A DNA stretch of 64,000 nt from Larimichthys crocea (lineage: Eukaryota > Chordata > Actinopteri > Sciaenidae), in assembly GCF_000972845.2 (NCBI RefSeq), contig NC_040032.1, forward strand, positions 2,003,073 to 2,067,072, in the 5' to 3' direction. Position numbers and translations under genes: made by a program. Positions 1 to 12,800 of the stretch are shown here, one piece after another (the first letter of the stretch is position 1; every line of letters starts with the position of its first letter). Below the pieces are notes generated by a model, which searched no databases, was not told the origin of the DNA, and saw only the letters and a list, made by a program, of their open reading frames with translations.

Positions 1-769
1 TTTGTTTGATTTCTATAAAGAGTTTATTGTGTCTTACGACTGCTGAATAAATGGAGTTCCAATGTTATTTTCCTGAACAGGTCAACAGCGAAATGAAAAC
101 AGTGAAATGAATAGCTGCAAACACTCAGACCTATGTTTATTTGCTATACAGTAGCTTTGAGGACTTAAGTCTTACTTCAGTTCTGTTTTTTTATTTTACA
201 TATCTGTATTAAAACATAATAATTCCTTTATATCAGCCTTCTTCACGTTATACTATGCTTACACTTTAAATAATATTCAACCTTGTATTTGTGAACAAAA
301 ATGTATTTTCACTAAAATCAACATCTTTTTATTTATGTCTTGTGTGTCTCTCTTTTCTTAATGTCTGCGGAACCCAGATCATCAGCATGATTTCTTGATA
401 ATGTCTCATTTAAATGATTTAAAGATGAAGTAAACAAAGTTAGATGAAGATCCTGCTGGACAAGAAATAAAAAATTTGAATTGAATCAGAGACAAAACAG
501 CGCCACCCAATGGGAGACAAACATATAACAGCTTCTAGTTAAAAGGTCACTTTTTCACAGGCTCGTCAGTCATTTCTGTCTTGGCAGGACGCTGTGTCTC
601 AACTAAATCTACCAATGACTAAACTTACCTCATTTTCTTGAAAAAAGAAAGCACACACAGAAAGTATTACATCGTAAACACTACTCCCATTTTCCATGAA
701 GAACACATCTATAATACTTCATGGGTTTAATTCATAGTGAATTATAATAGTAAACAAACAAAATCTGTA

Positions 770-1100
770 TTTTATTTTAGATTCTTTTGCTCTGCTGACA
801 GCTTTGCACACTCTTCTCTCAGTCAGCTTCATGAGGTCGTCACCTGGAATGATTTTCCAACAGTCTTGAAGGGGTTCTTATACATGTTGAGCATTTGTTG
901 CCATCTATCTCAACTGGGTTTAAGTCAGGTGATTGAAGGCCAGGCCATCTGGTGCAGCACTCCTTCACTGTCACAGAGGTAACTTTTGATCTTCCTTTCT
1001 CTGGGCAGTCCTCATCAGAGCCAGTTTCATGCATTACCACCTCTCTTCTGGTTCTGAATCTTGCTGTTGTGACACCATCTAGTGGTGTATCCATGCTAAT
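770..1100 (-). mobile_element. Tc1-like transposase relic
   Basis: On the minus strand this segment encodes pieces of the C-terminal half of a Tc1/mariner transposase. One frame contains SPDLNPVE, the DDE-region motif of Tc1 transposases. A second frame contains LQDCWKIIPGDDLMKL followed by CKA, the usual C-terminal stretch of fish Tc1 elements. The pieces lie in different frames with stops between them, so the copy is dead. I did not find intact terminal inverted repeats. The plus-strand text also resembles the common fish Tc1 consensus around the stretch before the conserved block. Confidence 0.75.
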
Positions 1101-2038
1101 GTGTGAGCTAAACTCAACAAGACACAACCACTGGAATATCTGTATATGATACAATTAGATTCAATGATTCAATAAAGTTTCAATGTGTAGGACAAGCTGA
1201 ACTGCATTTCATGCTGCTCCCACTTTTTAAAAAATGTATTTATTAATTTGATTATAGCTCCACACAGTTGTTTATATATTTACAAATTTCAGCTCTCACG
1301 TGGGATCTGCATGTGCCTGCCATGTACAAGCTATAATAGAACTGCCATGTAAAACAGTTTTATTATAATCCATAAATCTCTAAACAGATATCATAACCAG
1401 ATTTTATGTGTGTACTCGTGTAAAGATAAAGATGACTCAGAATGCAGAGCAAAGCTTTTTTTACAGAAATAACTACATCGTAAAATGATATGAATAAAGA
1501 TTTATTTTCTCATATGAACAGGTGGATTCATTTTTCATTTTATTTTACAATCTATGACAGTCTCACATTTTTTTCTTCTTTTTTTTTCTAGCATATTTCA
1601 GGAATGACATGGGGAAAGGTTCTTTTTTATTGCTGAATGTTAAATGAAATACACTTTCACTGACTGGAAAATAATTGTCTGCTGCTTTTTTACCATGCAC
1701 CCATCTAACCGTGACCACAAGGACATGCAGAAGAGAGGTGTTCAAACATTTCAAGCGAGGGTGGGGACAGATGGGGGGTGGGGTCATAAAATTAAACTGA
1801 AGAGACCGGCAGGACATGCCTGCCTGGTAGCATCTCGATTAGGTGAGAGGACTGGCAAAGTGAAGGGAGTATCACATTTAAACTAGAGCACTGTCTTCTT
1901 TTGCATTTTTCACACATACAAAATTAGACCCAGAGGTGAGAAACTCAATGAAATATCTGCAAGTGAGGTGTGACCAAAGACCTTTCTCTATAACAATGTG
2001 CATTACCATATAGCAGTTAGAATTGCAGATCAAACTAT

Positions 2039-2044
2039 TTTATT
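2039..2044 (-). terminator. candidate polyadenylation signal of nrg2
   Basis: TTTATT on the plus strand reads AATAAA on the minus strand, about 2 kb downstream of the nrg2 stop codon. It is the first canonical hexamer I found after the stop. The sequence is AT-rich, so a chance match is quite possible. A weaker ATTAAA lies at 2155-2160. Confidence 0.25.
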
Positions 2045-3388
2045 ATTTTTTTTCTTACCAATAATCATCGGATCATTCAGCATTCAGTTTTTTTTTTGTT
2101 TTTTTTTTTAACAAGGAGTAAAAACAAACCAACATTTGTCTCACTGAGTCACTTTTTAATGCGATTGACATTTCTTCAGTGGAGGACAGGGGGCTTATAT
2201 GATTTTGTTCTCTTTTAAAATTATCATTGTTTACGGACTAAATTTGAAATGACTAGATCTGTTAACAAGATAAAGCAGTACACGGTACTATTGGAGGAGA
2301 CACTATCTGGATGTTATTTGACATTACTTGAAAGTGTGCATGTAAAGTGGTGCGGTCTAAAACCAAGTGAAAACATAGTTTGTGGACACAGTCATTCAAT
2401 GGACGTGATTATGTGAACAAGAAAGACTGACAACTTGATAGATGGCTGCATAATGGCTTTAAAAACTAACTCATGTAAATATGCATTTATATCATGATAT
2501 TTCATTCTACACTATAGGCATCACATAGTTTTTTTTTTTTACACACAACACACTACAGTCACCTCTTAGAAAATGATGTAATCAAAGAGCAAAATAGAAA
2601 GTTTGCATATTTTTGCATTGTATGATCCTCCAAAGTTTCACAGCTATATTTCATTTATATTGTCGAGTATGTTCTGTACTGTTCTCCACTGAGCTGTTTC
2701 CGGTTGGCTTTCTTTCTCTCTGTATGGGAGTGTTCAGGGAACTGGTAGATTGTATGTTAATATTTAGGCCTTCATTATCTGAGAACCTTAGTCTTAGGTA
2801 GACCTTAAGTTGAGGAAGAAGATAAACAGGGTTTAAGGTGGTGGTGGGGCGAGGGGGATGGGGCATGTGGAAATCCTGAGACACTGTGTGGCCTTTAACA
2901 CGAGCCACAAAAACAGAATGGACACAGAAGGATGATGAGGCATGGGATTAGGGACTGAGTTGAATGAAAACAGATGCAATCTTTTTGTTTTGCCATCATC
3001 ACCCTTGATGGCTGGGGTCACCCTGTGCCAAGCGGCTCAGTGTTTGTTGTCTCATAACAGACTAACATTAGGGAGAACCTGCTGGGGGAATAAAAGGGAC
3101 TTAATTTGGGCAGGCTGGGAAAGGGGCAGAATAGCTGTAAACACATCAAGCAATGACCTGCATAACATACAACCCTATAGCAGCCTTATATGTCCACCTT
3201 ACACGGAGGGGTGGGAGGGAGGCGGGGGGATCGCTGCTCTGATAAAGCACTATTCTGTGAACCTCTGATACACTCTTCTGTCAGCTCTGCTGAGACACAA
3301 GTAGACTCACATGTTTGATGTCACCACAACAAACAATAAAATTCGTCTTACAATCACAAATACATGCAGGCAGACTGACATGCGTGTG

Positions 3389-3410
3389 CACACGCACGCA
3401 CACACGCACT

Positions 3411-3444
<34 letters not shown>

Positions 3445-3449
3445 CACTC
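3389..3449. repeat. (CA)n microsatellite
   Basis: A run of CA dinucleotides with a few G interruptions, in the probable nrg2 3' UTR or just downstream. The short open frames across it are translation artefacts of the repeat. Confidence 0.9.
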
Positions 3450-4076
3450 ACATATAGAGGCATTTACACACCACACACAACCACACAGTCTTTCTTTGTC
3501 TCTCAGTAGACATTAGTCAGAGGGCAAAAGCGATCTACACTGTCGTTATCAGGCATTCTATCAGATCCCAAATCATAAACGCTACAGGCGAATCATATGA
3601 ATGTAAACATACACTTTATGTTGAAGTGGTTTATATTGCGTGACATGAAAAGGGGTTATGTTCCAGTGGGGCTAAACTCCTCAAAGTATGCAACTTGGAA
3701 AAGAAAGTAAAACAGGAAACCAGAGAGGAAAGAAAAACATAAATGTGTATAAAAAATGAGGCGTCCATATAAGAAAGGCTACAAAAACCTCCACTGGCCC
3801 TCTGGCATCGGCATACAGCAAAAGGCACCACAATATTACTCTATTTTTTACGTTGTGAAAAAACTGGCACATCTTTTTATGCTGTAAATCAAAATGTACA
3901 TATAAATAGAGTTTTCCCTATAAAAAAGTCTTTGCTGTTAACTAGTAGACAACTTTTGCTAAAATGAAAATAAATATTTCATTTGTTTAGAATATCTGTC
4001 AGTTATATAAAATAAAAATATTTCTTATAGATGCAGGTCTATACTATATGGATTTTTGTTGGTTCATTTTCACTCT

Positions 4077-4731
4077 TTAATGGGGTGTATTGTCCGGTTT
4101 GGAGCGTGAGTGTGTAAGTCTTGTATGCATGTTCCCACGCTCACTGTGCCGCCCCGATGAGTGAGAAGTCCGACTGTCCACCGGCCTGTAGATGGTGGAG
4201 GGCTCGGTATTCATGTTCTGCATACTGAGGAAGGGTGTGCTTTCACCATCCTCATCTGACTCACTATCTGTTAGGCAGCTTCGAGACCCATAGTCCCGAG
4301 ATGCCTCGTATCCACGTGGGGCCACGTGGCCATTCAGTCTGGATCTTCGCCAGCGGCGGCTATCAATTCCACTGGACCCACTTCTCTTTGGTTGCTCCCG
4401 AGAGGAGAGATACTCCTGGGTGGTCTCATAGTCTTCTTCCTCAGCCAGCCGGTAGGGGCTGGAGGGTAGACTGCCCCTGCTGTCATTTAGATAGGTACGA
4501 CGTTGCTGCCGGTAGGGCTCCTGGCACTGGGCATCGTGTAGGGGCACCTGGTATCGGCGCAGCAGAGGCTGGTCATCCTCTAGCGGATAGGGGTTGTGGA
4601 CAGCAGGAGGGAGAGACATGGCATGGCTGGCATTGGGGGATGTGATCTGGAAGGTAGGCACCTGCGAGGGCAATGAGTAATGGAAATCCACTGGCGAGAG
4701 GCGGGCTGGTGTCGTCAGGGCTGAAACATAT
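4077..4731 (-). CDS. nrg2: nrg2 last coding exon: C-terminal cytoplasmic tail
   Basis: The acceptor CACCACAG ends at 4732. The exon opens with the last base of an Arg codon, then Tyr-Val-Ser-Ala-Leu-Thr-Thr-Pro-Ala-Arg, a stretch shared by NRG1 and NRG2. It encodes about residues 384-600. NRG2-specific blocks are VDFHYSLPSQVPTFQITSPN, RRWRRSRLNG and the end RSKPDNTPH. The shared neuregulin block DYETTQEY is present, as is ESTPFL. The tail is shorter and less Pro/Gly-rich than my memory of the mammalian tail. The acidic Ser-rich block (DSESDEDGESTPF) is kept. An antisense open frame at 4235-4645 on the plus strand is a shadow. Confidence 0.96.
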
Positions 4732-7700
4732 CTGTGGTGAGTAGAGAGTGGAGTAAATAGTTAAGTAGAGAATAGCAAAGAACAGACGTGAGAAAGAGGG
4801 GGAGTGTACAAAACGGAGTTGGAATGTTTCAAAGGTTTTCTGTTAACTGAATGAACTTTGCCTCTTAAGTGCCAACTTACTATCAAACTGTTAATGAGCG
4901 CTTACATATTTAATGGAAAGTAGTAGTTTTCCATACATAGTTTGAGCTCAGATATTCACTTGAACTGAACCGCTGTCAAGTAGTTTGTACTCCATGTATA
5001 GTGAGACTCAACTTGCGATCTTTCCAGACCATTGAAGTACTTTCACAGTAATCACAGTAATAATCTATTTTTAGAAATCCTATATTATTTTAAGTTCTTT
5101 CATACATGTAGTATTGCAGCATTTTTTCCCAAAGTTGAAATCAAAAAGTGTGTTTAGTTCCACTAATCTTACACATATATACATATACTGAAGTCTGTTA
5201 TTAAAGCAATAGGAGTTGAGGAAGTGCTGTTGTACTATATATCTGCACAGCTGTGATATGGTTGTAGGCACAAAGCTGCAGAAATGAATCACAATATGCT
5301 TGTATTCTGTACAACATCACAGCCTCGAGTGTCCAATTGCTTTTATACAACAGTTTCCACAAATGCTGTCTATTAGTTAGCAGCAATCAGTGACGACAGA
5401 TTATAATTTGATTCATTTATATGATGATTTTTGTTTATTTAATCATTTATTTGGCTCCGCCAACACAAATCATTCTGCAACTGCACTGGGCCTGTACATT
5501 TGTCAAGCAACACTAACACTAACACTAGTTTGTTAGCTACTTTGTGTAGGTCTACATGTTAACACAGGCCAGCTGCTTTGTATTATCTATGCAACCAGTG
5601 ATCTGTTGACAGTCGCTTTGCTGGAAATATTAGTTTATCTTACAATACAGTTTATTTTTATGACTGTTGACAATGCCATATGTCAAGAGTCTGGCCTTAA
5701 TCTTCTGTTTCTAGTGTAATGTGATGTGTTTTTACAGTATTTACTGTAGCACAAGTAGTACATGAATTGTTTCCCTGTAAATAAGTTTGTTTTACACTGA
5801 CTTCTGTTAGTTATTGGTTTAATTAGAGGCTGTGCATTGATTACTGATGATTGTGGATGCAGTGGTAAGCAGTAAATGGTTGTCCCTTCTGTGTGTTTTT
5901 AAACTACTTAAACTAAATTATTATGACTGTTAATGTAAAGGTAACAACTGTTACATTAATGTTACACCTGTAAAGCAAAGTAATACATGTAGTTAAAAGT
6001 CCCAGTGCTGTTGTGCTTGCTTGGTCTGAACTAACGGTTGTATAATTGGCAGAGTGGTCTGTTTGCAGGGCCGAAATGTCTCTGTAATCCCAGGATGTTT
6101 ACGTCATCATTGGCAAAAGCTCCCTGTGGCATCCCCCAGGGATCTATTGTGGATCCACTTCTTTTGTCAATATTCTTGGGGCAGGCTCGGCTTTCGCTTA
6201 AGCAGTTTAAGCCAAGGCAGGAGCAGCTGTTTTGGCTGCCCTTCAGTCTACATTGAAGACTGACAGTGACTAAACCCGCTTCCTCTGCACCCCTAGGCTC
6301 TGGACCAACCTAGCCAACAGCATCACCCAGCCAACAAGTCATAATTTCTGCATTGTTCATACATGTGCCATGGCTACAGTATGTGGGAACTATGGCCGAA
6401 TGCTGAAGTCAATATGGAGAAAGATGCAGAATCACAAATGACTGTTGCTTGTGGATATGACTAATGCTAACTAAAAACTTCTCTCTAAAGGTAGAAAGTC
6501 AGTATTAAACTTTAATTTCAGGTACATTCTGTGTGTATTCTTGACTTACAGGGGTCTCGCACAGGGTTGTCATGATTGCAACTTTTCCATCACACCTTAA
6601 CCTAGGCGTAAACGCTAGTTGTCAAATTATCAGAAGGTTATGGGTGCCATAACTCAAATATGGTTCCACAGTCATATTACAGTAGTCATAGACTACCATT
6701 CATGTCAATACACTGAGTGACTTAGAATTTACATGTCACTGATGATAAATCATTGTGGATCAGAGTGTTTGGATCATCTGTTTATTGCCTTGAGGAAACC
6801 ACAGCAGGCTGAGCGAGAAATAAACCTGCCTCAGCTGATGCAGAAGCTGCCTCCATGATGGAAGAGGTGCTTCTTACCTGGGATGACTCTGAGGGGATGT
6901 TGGTTATGCAATCTGGCTCTGCATAACATCTCAGTGGCCCCTATTTACACACACTGGTATCATCGATACCTTTGTGCTCACAGACATAAAAGGCAGGACA
7001 CATTTTGTCGCTGCAGCCATCAACGTGTAGGACCTTGTGTCAGTCATGTAGTCAGTTCCAGAAATAATTAAAAGCAATGTTCGGCACACATGGTAAATTG
7101 TGACTGAAGCTGTACATCTACTGATTTTCATATTCAATACCCCATGTATGTATTTTGCAGGATTAGCACACCATATCTCATCAAGAATAACTTAAATTAA
7201 AGAATTACTTAATGTGTTAACACATCTATGTCTGGTCCCCCTTTAGTAGGCCTGAATGTTATAAAGTTGACCTTTGAGGTATTTTATAATTTGTCATTTC
7301 CTGGTAAACCAAATCGTTGGTAACAATCAATGAGTTGATGCACGTAACACAAATAAATTAGTAAGTAAAGAGCACACTGCACCCTGTTTCATGGGAAAAA
7401 CTTGACTCATTCAGTTGCACCCTTGCTGCACATGATGTGAGATCATTATGCACACTCATCCAGTGGATGCTTCATACCTATAACCTGTACTCATAGAAGC
7501 ATACTTGGGCTTTGCACTTTCACAATCTATTATTTGTTGTTACAACCCTACGCAAGGGTTTAATTACTTGAAACGTCCCACTCGTCTGAGAATGTGACCA
7601 CTTGTTTGTTAAAAAATAATCTTGGTGGCCAATGTCTAATTTGTGGCAACCACGGCTCCCTCTCAGTCCTCTCAGAGATCTTGTGAGATTTTTTCTGAAT

Positions 7701-9762
7701 ATTATAGTGTCCTATCCACTGGATCTAATGTAGTTTAACTGGACTCCTCTGACCTACTGTTCAGATTACATTGAGCTGTCATTGTACATTGTACTGAAGA
7801 AGCTTCTTGCATGAAAGGCAAAATGTCTTCATGGATCTACAAACAGTCCAGTCCTAGACTTAACCTTTTTTGAAGAAAGATGACCCGGATGACTGAGAAC
7901 TTTCACAGAACACTGTACAGTACATTTTCCAATGGAGAGCCATCTGATATGCTGTTCCATCAAGAGGACATTAGAGTTAGTAGTGACTATGGAGACTATA
8001 AACTTTAAACTTCAAACCTTAAACTCCCACAGCTTTGGAATTGTTGAAAGGCATATTTCTTTGTTCTTCCAGATGCTTCTTCCTGCTCCCTGTGCTAAAC
8101 TAAGCTTAAAACATCCTGGACCTATCTCTGTGACACAAAGATGAAACTTATATCTATCAAAAATGTCACAATGCTCCTTAAGTAAAAATTAAAGGGAACA
8201 CTTTAGCCAATGTTACAGTAGCTGTATGACCAGAGTTCCCATTGAAATAAGCACTGTTTTTCACTCTTGCCTACCTTAGCGTATTTCATCATCATGCCTG
8301 CTGTGTGTCACTTTCCACTGAGTCTCTCAGAGTGCCCTGACTGGCCTCTCGAGGCTGAGAGAGAACCAGCAGAGAGAGGAAACTTCTCAAAATGTTCACG
8401 ATAAACCCAGTGCCATATCAGCTACGCAGGCCTATTACCCACCTGTCGCTATGTGGAGAGTCGCCCAGCGAGTCAAAGGAGTCTCCATACTGTAGGCCCG
8501 GCCGATGGGGGTCAGAGTAACCACAGTGTGCAGCACGCCGGGCCCGCGCTTCCATGCACGCAGGACTGCTGCATTTACTGGTCCCCACGGATGATGACAT
8601 AATTCCCGGTGAGTCCGAGAGGATGCTGTCAGAATGTTCCAGACTCCATGTCCGTTCCTCATGTCTGACAAATAAAGAAAGTGTTAACATGTACACGCCC
8701 AAGAGTGTCCCAGTGTGATTATTTCTTTCTATGCATTTTTTTTGCAGAGTACGCCTTGTGGAAAAGAAGCTTGCACCTGTTTCGATAAGAAGGGCATTTA
8801 ACTCATTAACCAAATTAATCAGTCGCTTTGTGGGCGTTTCTGTATTTATATAAAGTGCTAAGTGTAAGAATGTACTGTATGGTGCATGCTGACCTGTGAG
8901 TTGATGAATGGGCTCGTGTGGAAGAGTTGTGAGATCTGGAAGAGGCATGGCTGGCAGGGAACGATCCTTCTGTTGCAGGCCGTATGACTCGTTCGGTTGC
9001 AGGGACATTCTTTGGTAAGTACTGTGTTGGGAAAAAAAAAAATGGCAGATGGGAAAATGTGAAAAAAATACAAGCTTTGATTATATAACCGTCCATAAAA
9101 GAATTTAGTGTCCATCTGTGTGTGTGTGTATACTATAAAATGTTTGCAATCTTTCAGAAACTCACATCTACCATAGGGATTTCCTCTGGGCCTGGTCCTG
9201 GGTGATTGGGTCCGTTAGGTACGTTACGATTGGGATGTTCTGGACACATGTTTTGTCGCAGATGATTGTGCATCTTCTTTCTTTGTTTCCTGTTGAGCAA
9301 ATCTCGGTCATATCTCAAGACGACTTAACCAATGCACAACATTTAGTTTTTGAGTTGCTGTAACGGATGGATTAACTATTTCAGCTGGAAACATGTCTGA
9401 TAATACAAACAGCAAAGACAGTAAACTTATTATTCCCGCCTATGCTACGTACATGATATATTACAGGCACTGCCATCCATACGTCAGAAGCTTGAGTATA
9501 CACTAAATTGTAAATGCAGGTGGTAATAAAACTATGAAAAGAAAGGCTACATGTTCAAAAATTATGAGGGATACGTAATCAACAGGACTTACTTGGTTTT
9601 ACAGTAGGCAACCACACACACGATGCCCACCACCAACAGAGCCACACAAATACCCGTGATTGTCAGGACTCTTTTCTGGTAGAGTTCCTCTGCCTCTGTC
9701 AACATCACACCCACAAATACACAGACATACCCACACACACCACATGCACACAGTGAGGGAAA

Positions 9763-9800
<38 letters not shown>

Positions 9801-12800
9801 TTATTGTCTTGATGGTGCAGGTTCCCATTTTTTCAATGCAGATCCACATTTCTGTCTTTATGTTTTGACTAATCCTGAGCAGTACAAAAGCTTCATCTTC
9901 CCTCCCCTGACAACTCACTACACAGTCAAACCTCTCCTCTCACATAATCACAAATACAACAGATGCTGTTGCTGCCGGTGCCGCAGTAAGGCGACGTGGG
10001 TGGGGGCAGGGGCTCAGGAATATTTAGACTGATCTATTAAGCATCTGTATTCTCTAAAAATGGAGGTAATTTCAAATTATATATACGACGGTTCATGCCT
10101 TTAATTGGTGACCAGTAGAACCTGTAACACCAATGCACGTGTGAAATACAAATGTGCAAATTTAGGCATGATCCTTTAACTTTTTTCATCTACTCAGGCA
10201 TTCAGTAAACACAATGACAATCAATCTTATTTTACAATAATAATGATAATTAATAATAATAATTCATATAATCTTGAGATTAAATATCTATATATATTAA
10301 ATATGAATATTTGCTTTTACAGAGAAGTGCTTTGTGTGCGGTTGAGGTAGTCTCTTTGTGTCCCCGGGACAAATTATGGACAAGAGAGGTTGTGTGATAA
10401 ATAAATAATGTCATTTGTAACTCCTTCCATCTGAGGTTTATTCACAAGCAACCATTTTATATAATGTGCCAAGCCATAAATTGATAAATCATATCAGTGT
10501 TGGTGTAATGACATCCTCACGTTCTGGTACTTAAATGTACAAGTATAATTACACAATCTCTGGAAAGACGCCTCTAGCATTTATTCTGCACGCTCAACCG
10601 CTAAAGCACTTTTCTGGAAAAGGTAGCAGAGAACAAATGATAACAATGAAGGAGGATGGAAATAGCAGCAGACAGAAGAAAAACATGGCTGTAGGTTCTA
10701 AATATAGCATTGCATGCTCACATCACAGCATCTACTCCTTGAAGGATAATTCAAACCACTACGACATGTACTCTATTTCATACATCAAAGTTACACTATA
10801 CTATAGATGCGGTGATGCAAGAAACATGGACAAGATCATACATAAATAAAAAGAAAAGAGATGGCATATCAAAGGAAAGACAGACACCAAAGGCATGAGA
10901 CTAAAAGGAATGGATAGGCAGATAGTTGAAGATGGAGGAAAGACATCTGGTAGATGCAAACATGATATATCATGCTTGTTACAGATGGAATAGAGGAACC
11001 AAAAATCAGTCCAAAAAGTAAAAAAACAAAACAATCTGCCATGAGTGAGACGGAAACACAGTTAATATATCTACTTTTCCATTGCATACGTATGAAAGGG
11101 TGATGACATCCATGTTAATGATTTTTGCTGGTGGATCGGGTTGGATTGACTTAGGGTTTGTCATTACAAAGAGTTATGGTAGGATTGACTGAGAGATTGA
11201 TCGGTTAATCGAGGGACAATATGATTTACAGGTCACACCACAGACGGAACAGGCGCAAGTCAAAAGGACGGACATCTGTTTAATAGCTATGCTAGGACTG
11301 AGAATCAAAATGGATTGTTCCATACCCATAAATTCAATCCCAAGATGCTCTGCCATTACAGAGGTTGGACAGTTGGAAGAAGAACAAAAAGAAACAAAAG
11401 ACCAGATTAAGAGAGTGGCACCTTCTCACATACAGTGAAGCAAACAAAAAATAGGCATTACAGCAACTGACACAACAAACACTTGTCAGTAATTGTCAGA
11501 GTAACGTGAAGTAACACCAAAGCATGCAACACACACCACACAGAACTACATGACTACACAGCTACAGGTTTAAAACTAGATTTTTTTATCACAAGTTTTG
11601 ACTCCTGTGTGACTACCTACTACAGTATGAGTCTCAACACAGTCCAATGACACTGTTGCTTTCAGAGGAAGCACTTCAGTTCTAGATTTATGGGACATAT
11701 TAGGCACATAGCCAATCTCATTACAGCTGCATGGGGAAAATATGCGTCATCTGCTGAGATTACCTGTGCTTTCAATGTTTCTGTTTACAAAAATCGCTAC
11801 GCTGTTAGTTCTGAAACACACCCATCACATGAACAGGCAAGTTAAAAGGAGTGTATCTGTTCAGTATCGAAATAGTCACACTGAATAAGAAGAATTATAG
11901 TTGAACTATATATTATATGGCAGAGTGAGGCCATAGGGAGGCTGCACCAACCAGCTGAGTCCATATCTCTGGCAGCTCATTTGCTTTTCTTGGGTTGAAG
12001 CAAGTCCCAGCTGTTCTTATGACAACATGCTCTTGTTAAGCCAAACCCTTATGGCTGAGGAGCAGAAGCCATCCTCCTTCTTTTTGGTATCTCCTGGGGA
12101 TGGGAGGCGCACACCAGGAGGTGGGTCTTTAACTATGGAATGGATGTGTGTGCGTGCGCATGTGTCTGCTCTTTGAGTTATGTTGTATGTTTGATTTATT
12201 CTCCTTAATTGAAAGTAGAAAATGTGAAATATGTGAGCGGTCTTAAAAAGCTCACTACATCTATCATGTCTAAATATGGCTTTCATAAACTTGATTTCTA
12301 CTGTGGATTTGAACCAAGACGTTCATAGCCATATATAGAAAAATGATTTTGCAAGTTAGAGGTAACTTTAGAGATAAAATATAAAAGTCTCCATGCAACT
12401 TCTTCCCATGTTAGTGCCACCATGAGCAGAGATTTTCCATTCTGCGTGGCGTGCACATTAACAGGTATGAATGTGTCTGTGCACTGCTTTCATCAAATCT
12501 GATGAGCTTGCCGTCTTCTTTTAAGCCTACAGGTAATTGATTTGAGCGTACAAGCACGTAATACAAGTAAACTAAGTCTGGTCCGTGCTCATGTGGCTGG
12601 ATGAGAACTGGAAATAAATGCTGTCCTTGATGCAGTCGCACAGCTGCACCGAAGTTACAGAATGCAGGAAAAGTGGCTGAGTGTAGGAAAAAAGCACTCC
12701 CACACACCACTCTCTGCTCTGCAAAAAAACTTTAGCACAGTGCATTACAACTTAATGTGAGATGAAATTACTTGTAGTTAAGAAGGGGGTTTTCACATTG

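Larger units (their letters stand above)
1..4076. other. 3' UTR of nrg2 and downstream flank
   Basis: No supportable coding exon lies here. The part next to 4076 is presumably the nrg2 3' UTR, since the stop codon is at 4077-4079 on the minus strand. The first canonical minus-strand AATAAA I find below the stop is at 2039-2044, with an ATTAAA variant at 2155-2160. The UTR could therefore be about 2 kb, but its end is not proven. The stretch also holds a Tc1-like transposase relic (about 770-1100) and a CA microsatellite (3389-3449). The remaining open frames are short and match no family I know. Confidence 0.6.
4732..8442 (-). other. nrg2 intron before the last exon, with transposon debris
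   Basis: A GT-AG intron of 3.7 kb (donor at 8442-8441, acceptor AG at 4733-4732). It contains a short reverse-transcriptase-like fragment (about 6090-6255) and a fish interspersed repeat (about 7785-7905). I see no further exon. Confidence 0.7.

Noticed and set aside
3389..3449. Possible CRISPR-like direct repeats
   Set aside because: It is a simple dinucleotide repeat without spacers. No CRISPR array is present anywhere in the window.
4235..4645. Plus-strand 136-residue open frame
   Set aside because: It is antisense to the nrg2 last exon, whose minus-strand frame has clear NRG2 motifs.
8418..9008. Minus-strand 196-residue continuous frame
   Set aside because: It reads through the intron 8665-8893 and across two real exons, the upstream one (8894-9021) in the wrong frame. 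The splice sites and family match show two separate exons.
9589..9918. Minus-strand 109-residue frame beginning MSCQGRED
   Set aside because: Only the part from AEELYQ onward is real. The rest is intron including a CT repeat.
12411..12710. Minus-strand 99-residue frame
   Set aside because: No family resemblance, and no in-phase splice sites that would add it to nrg2.
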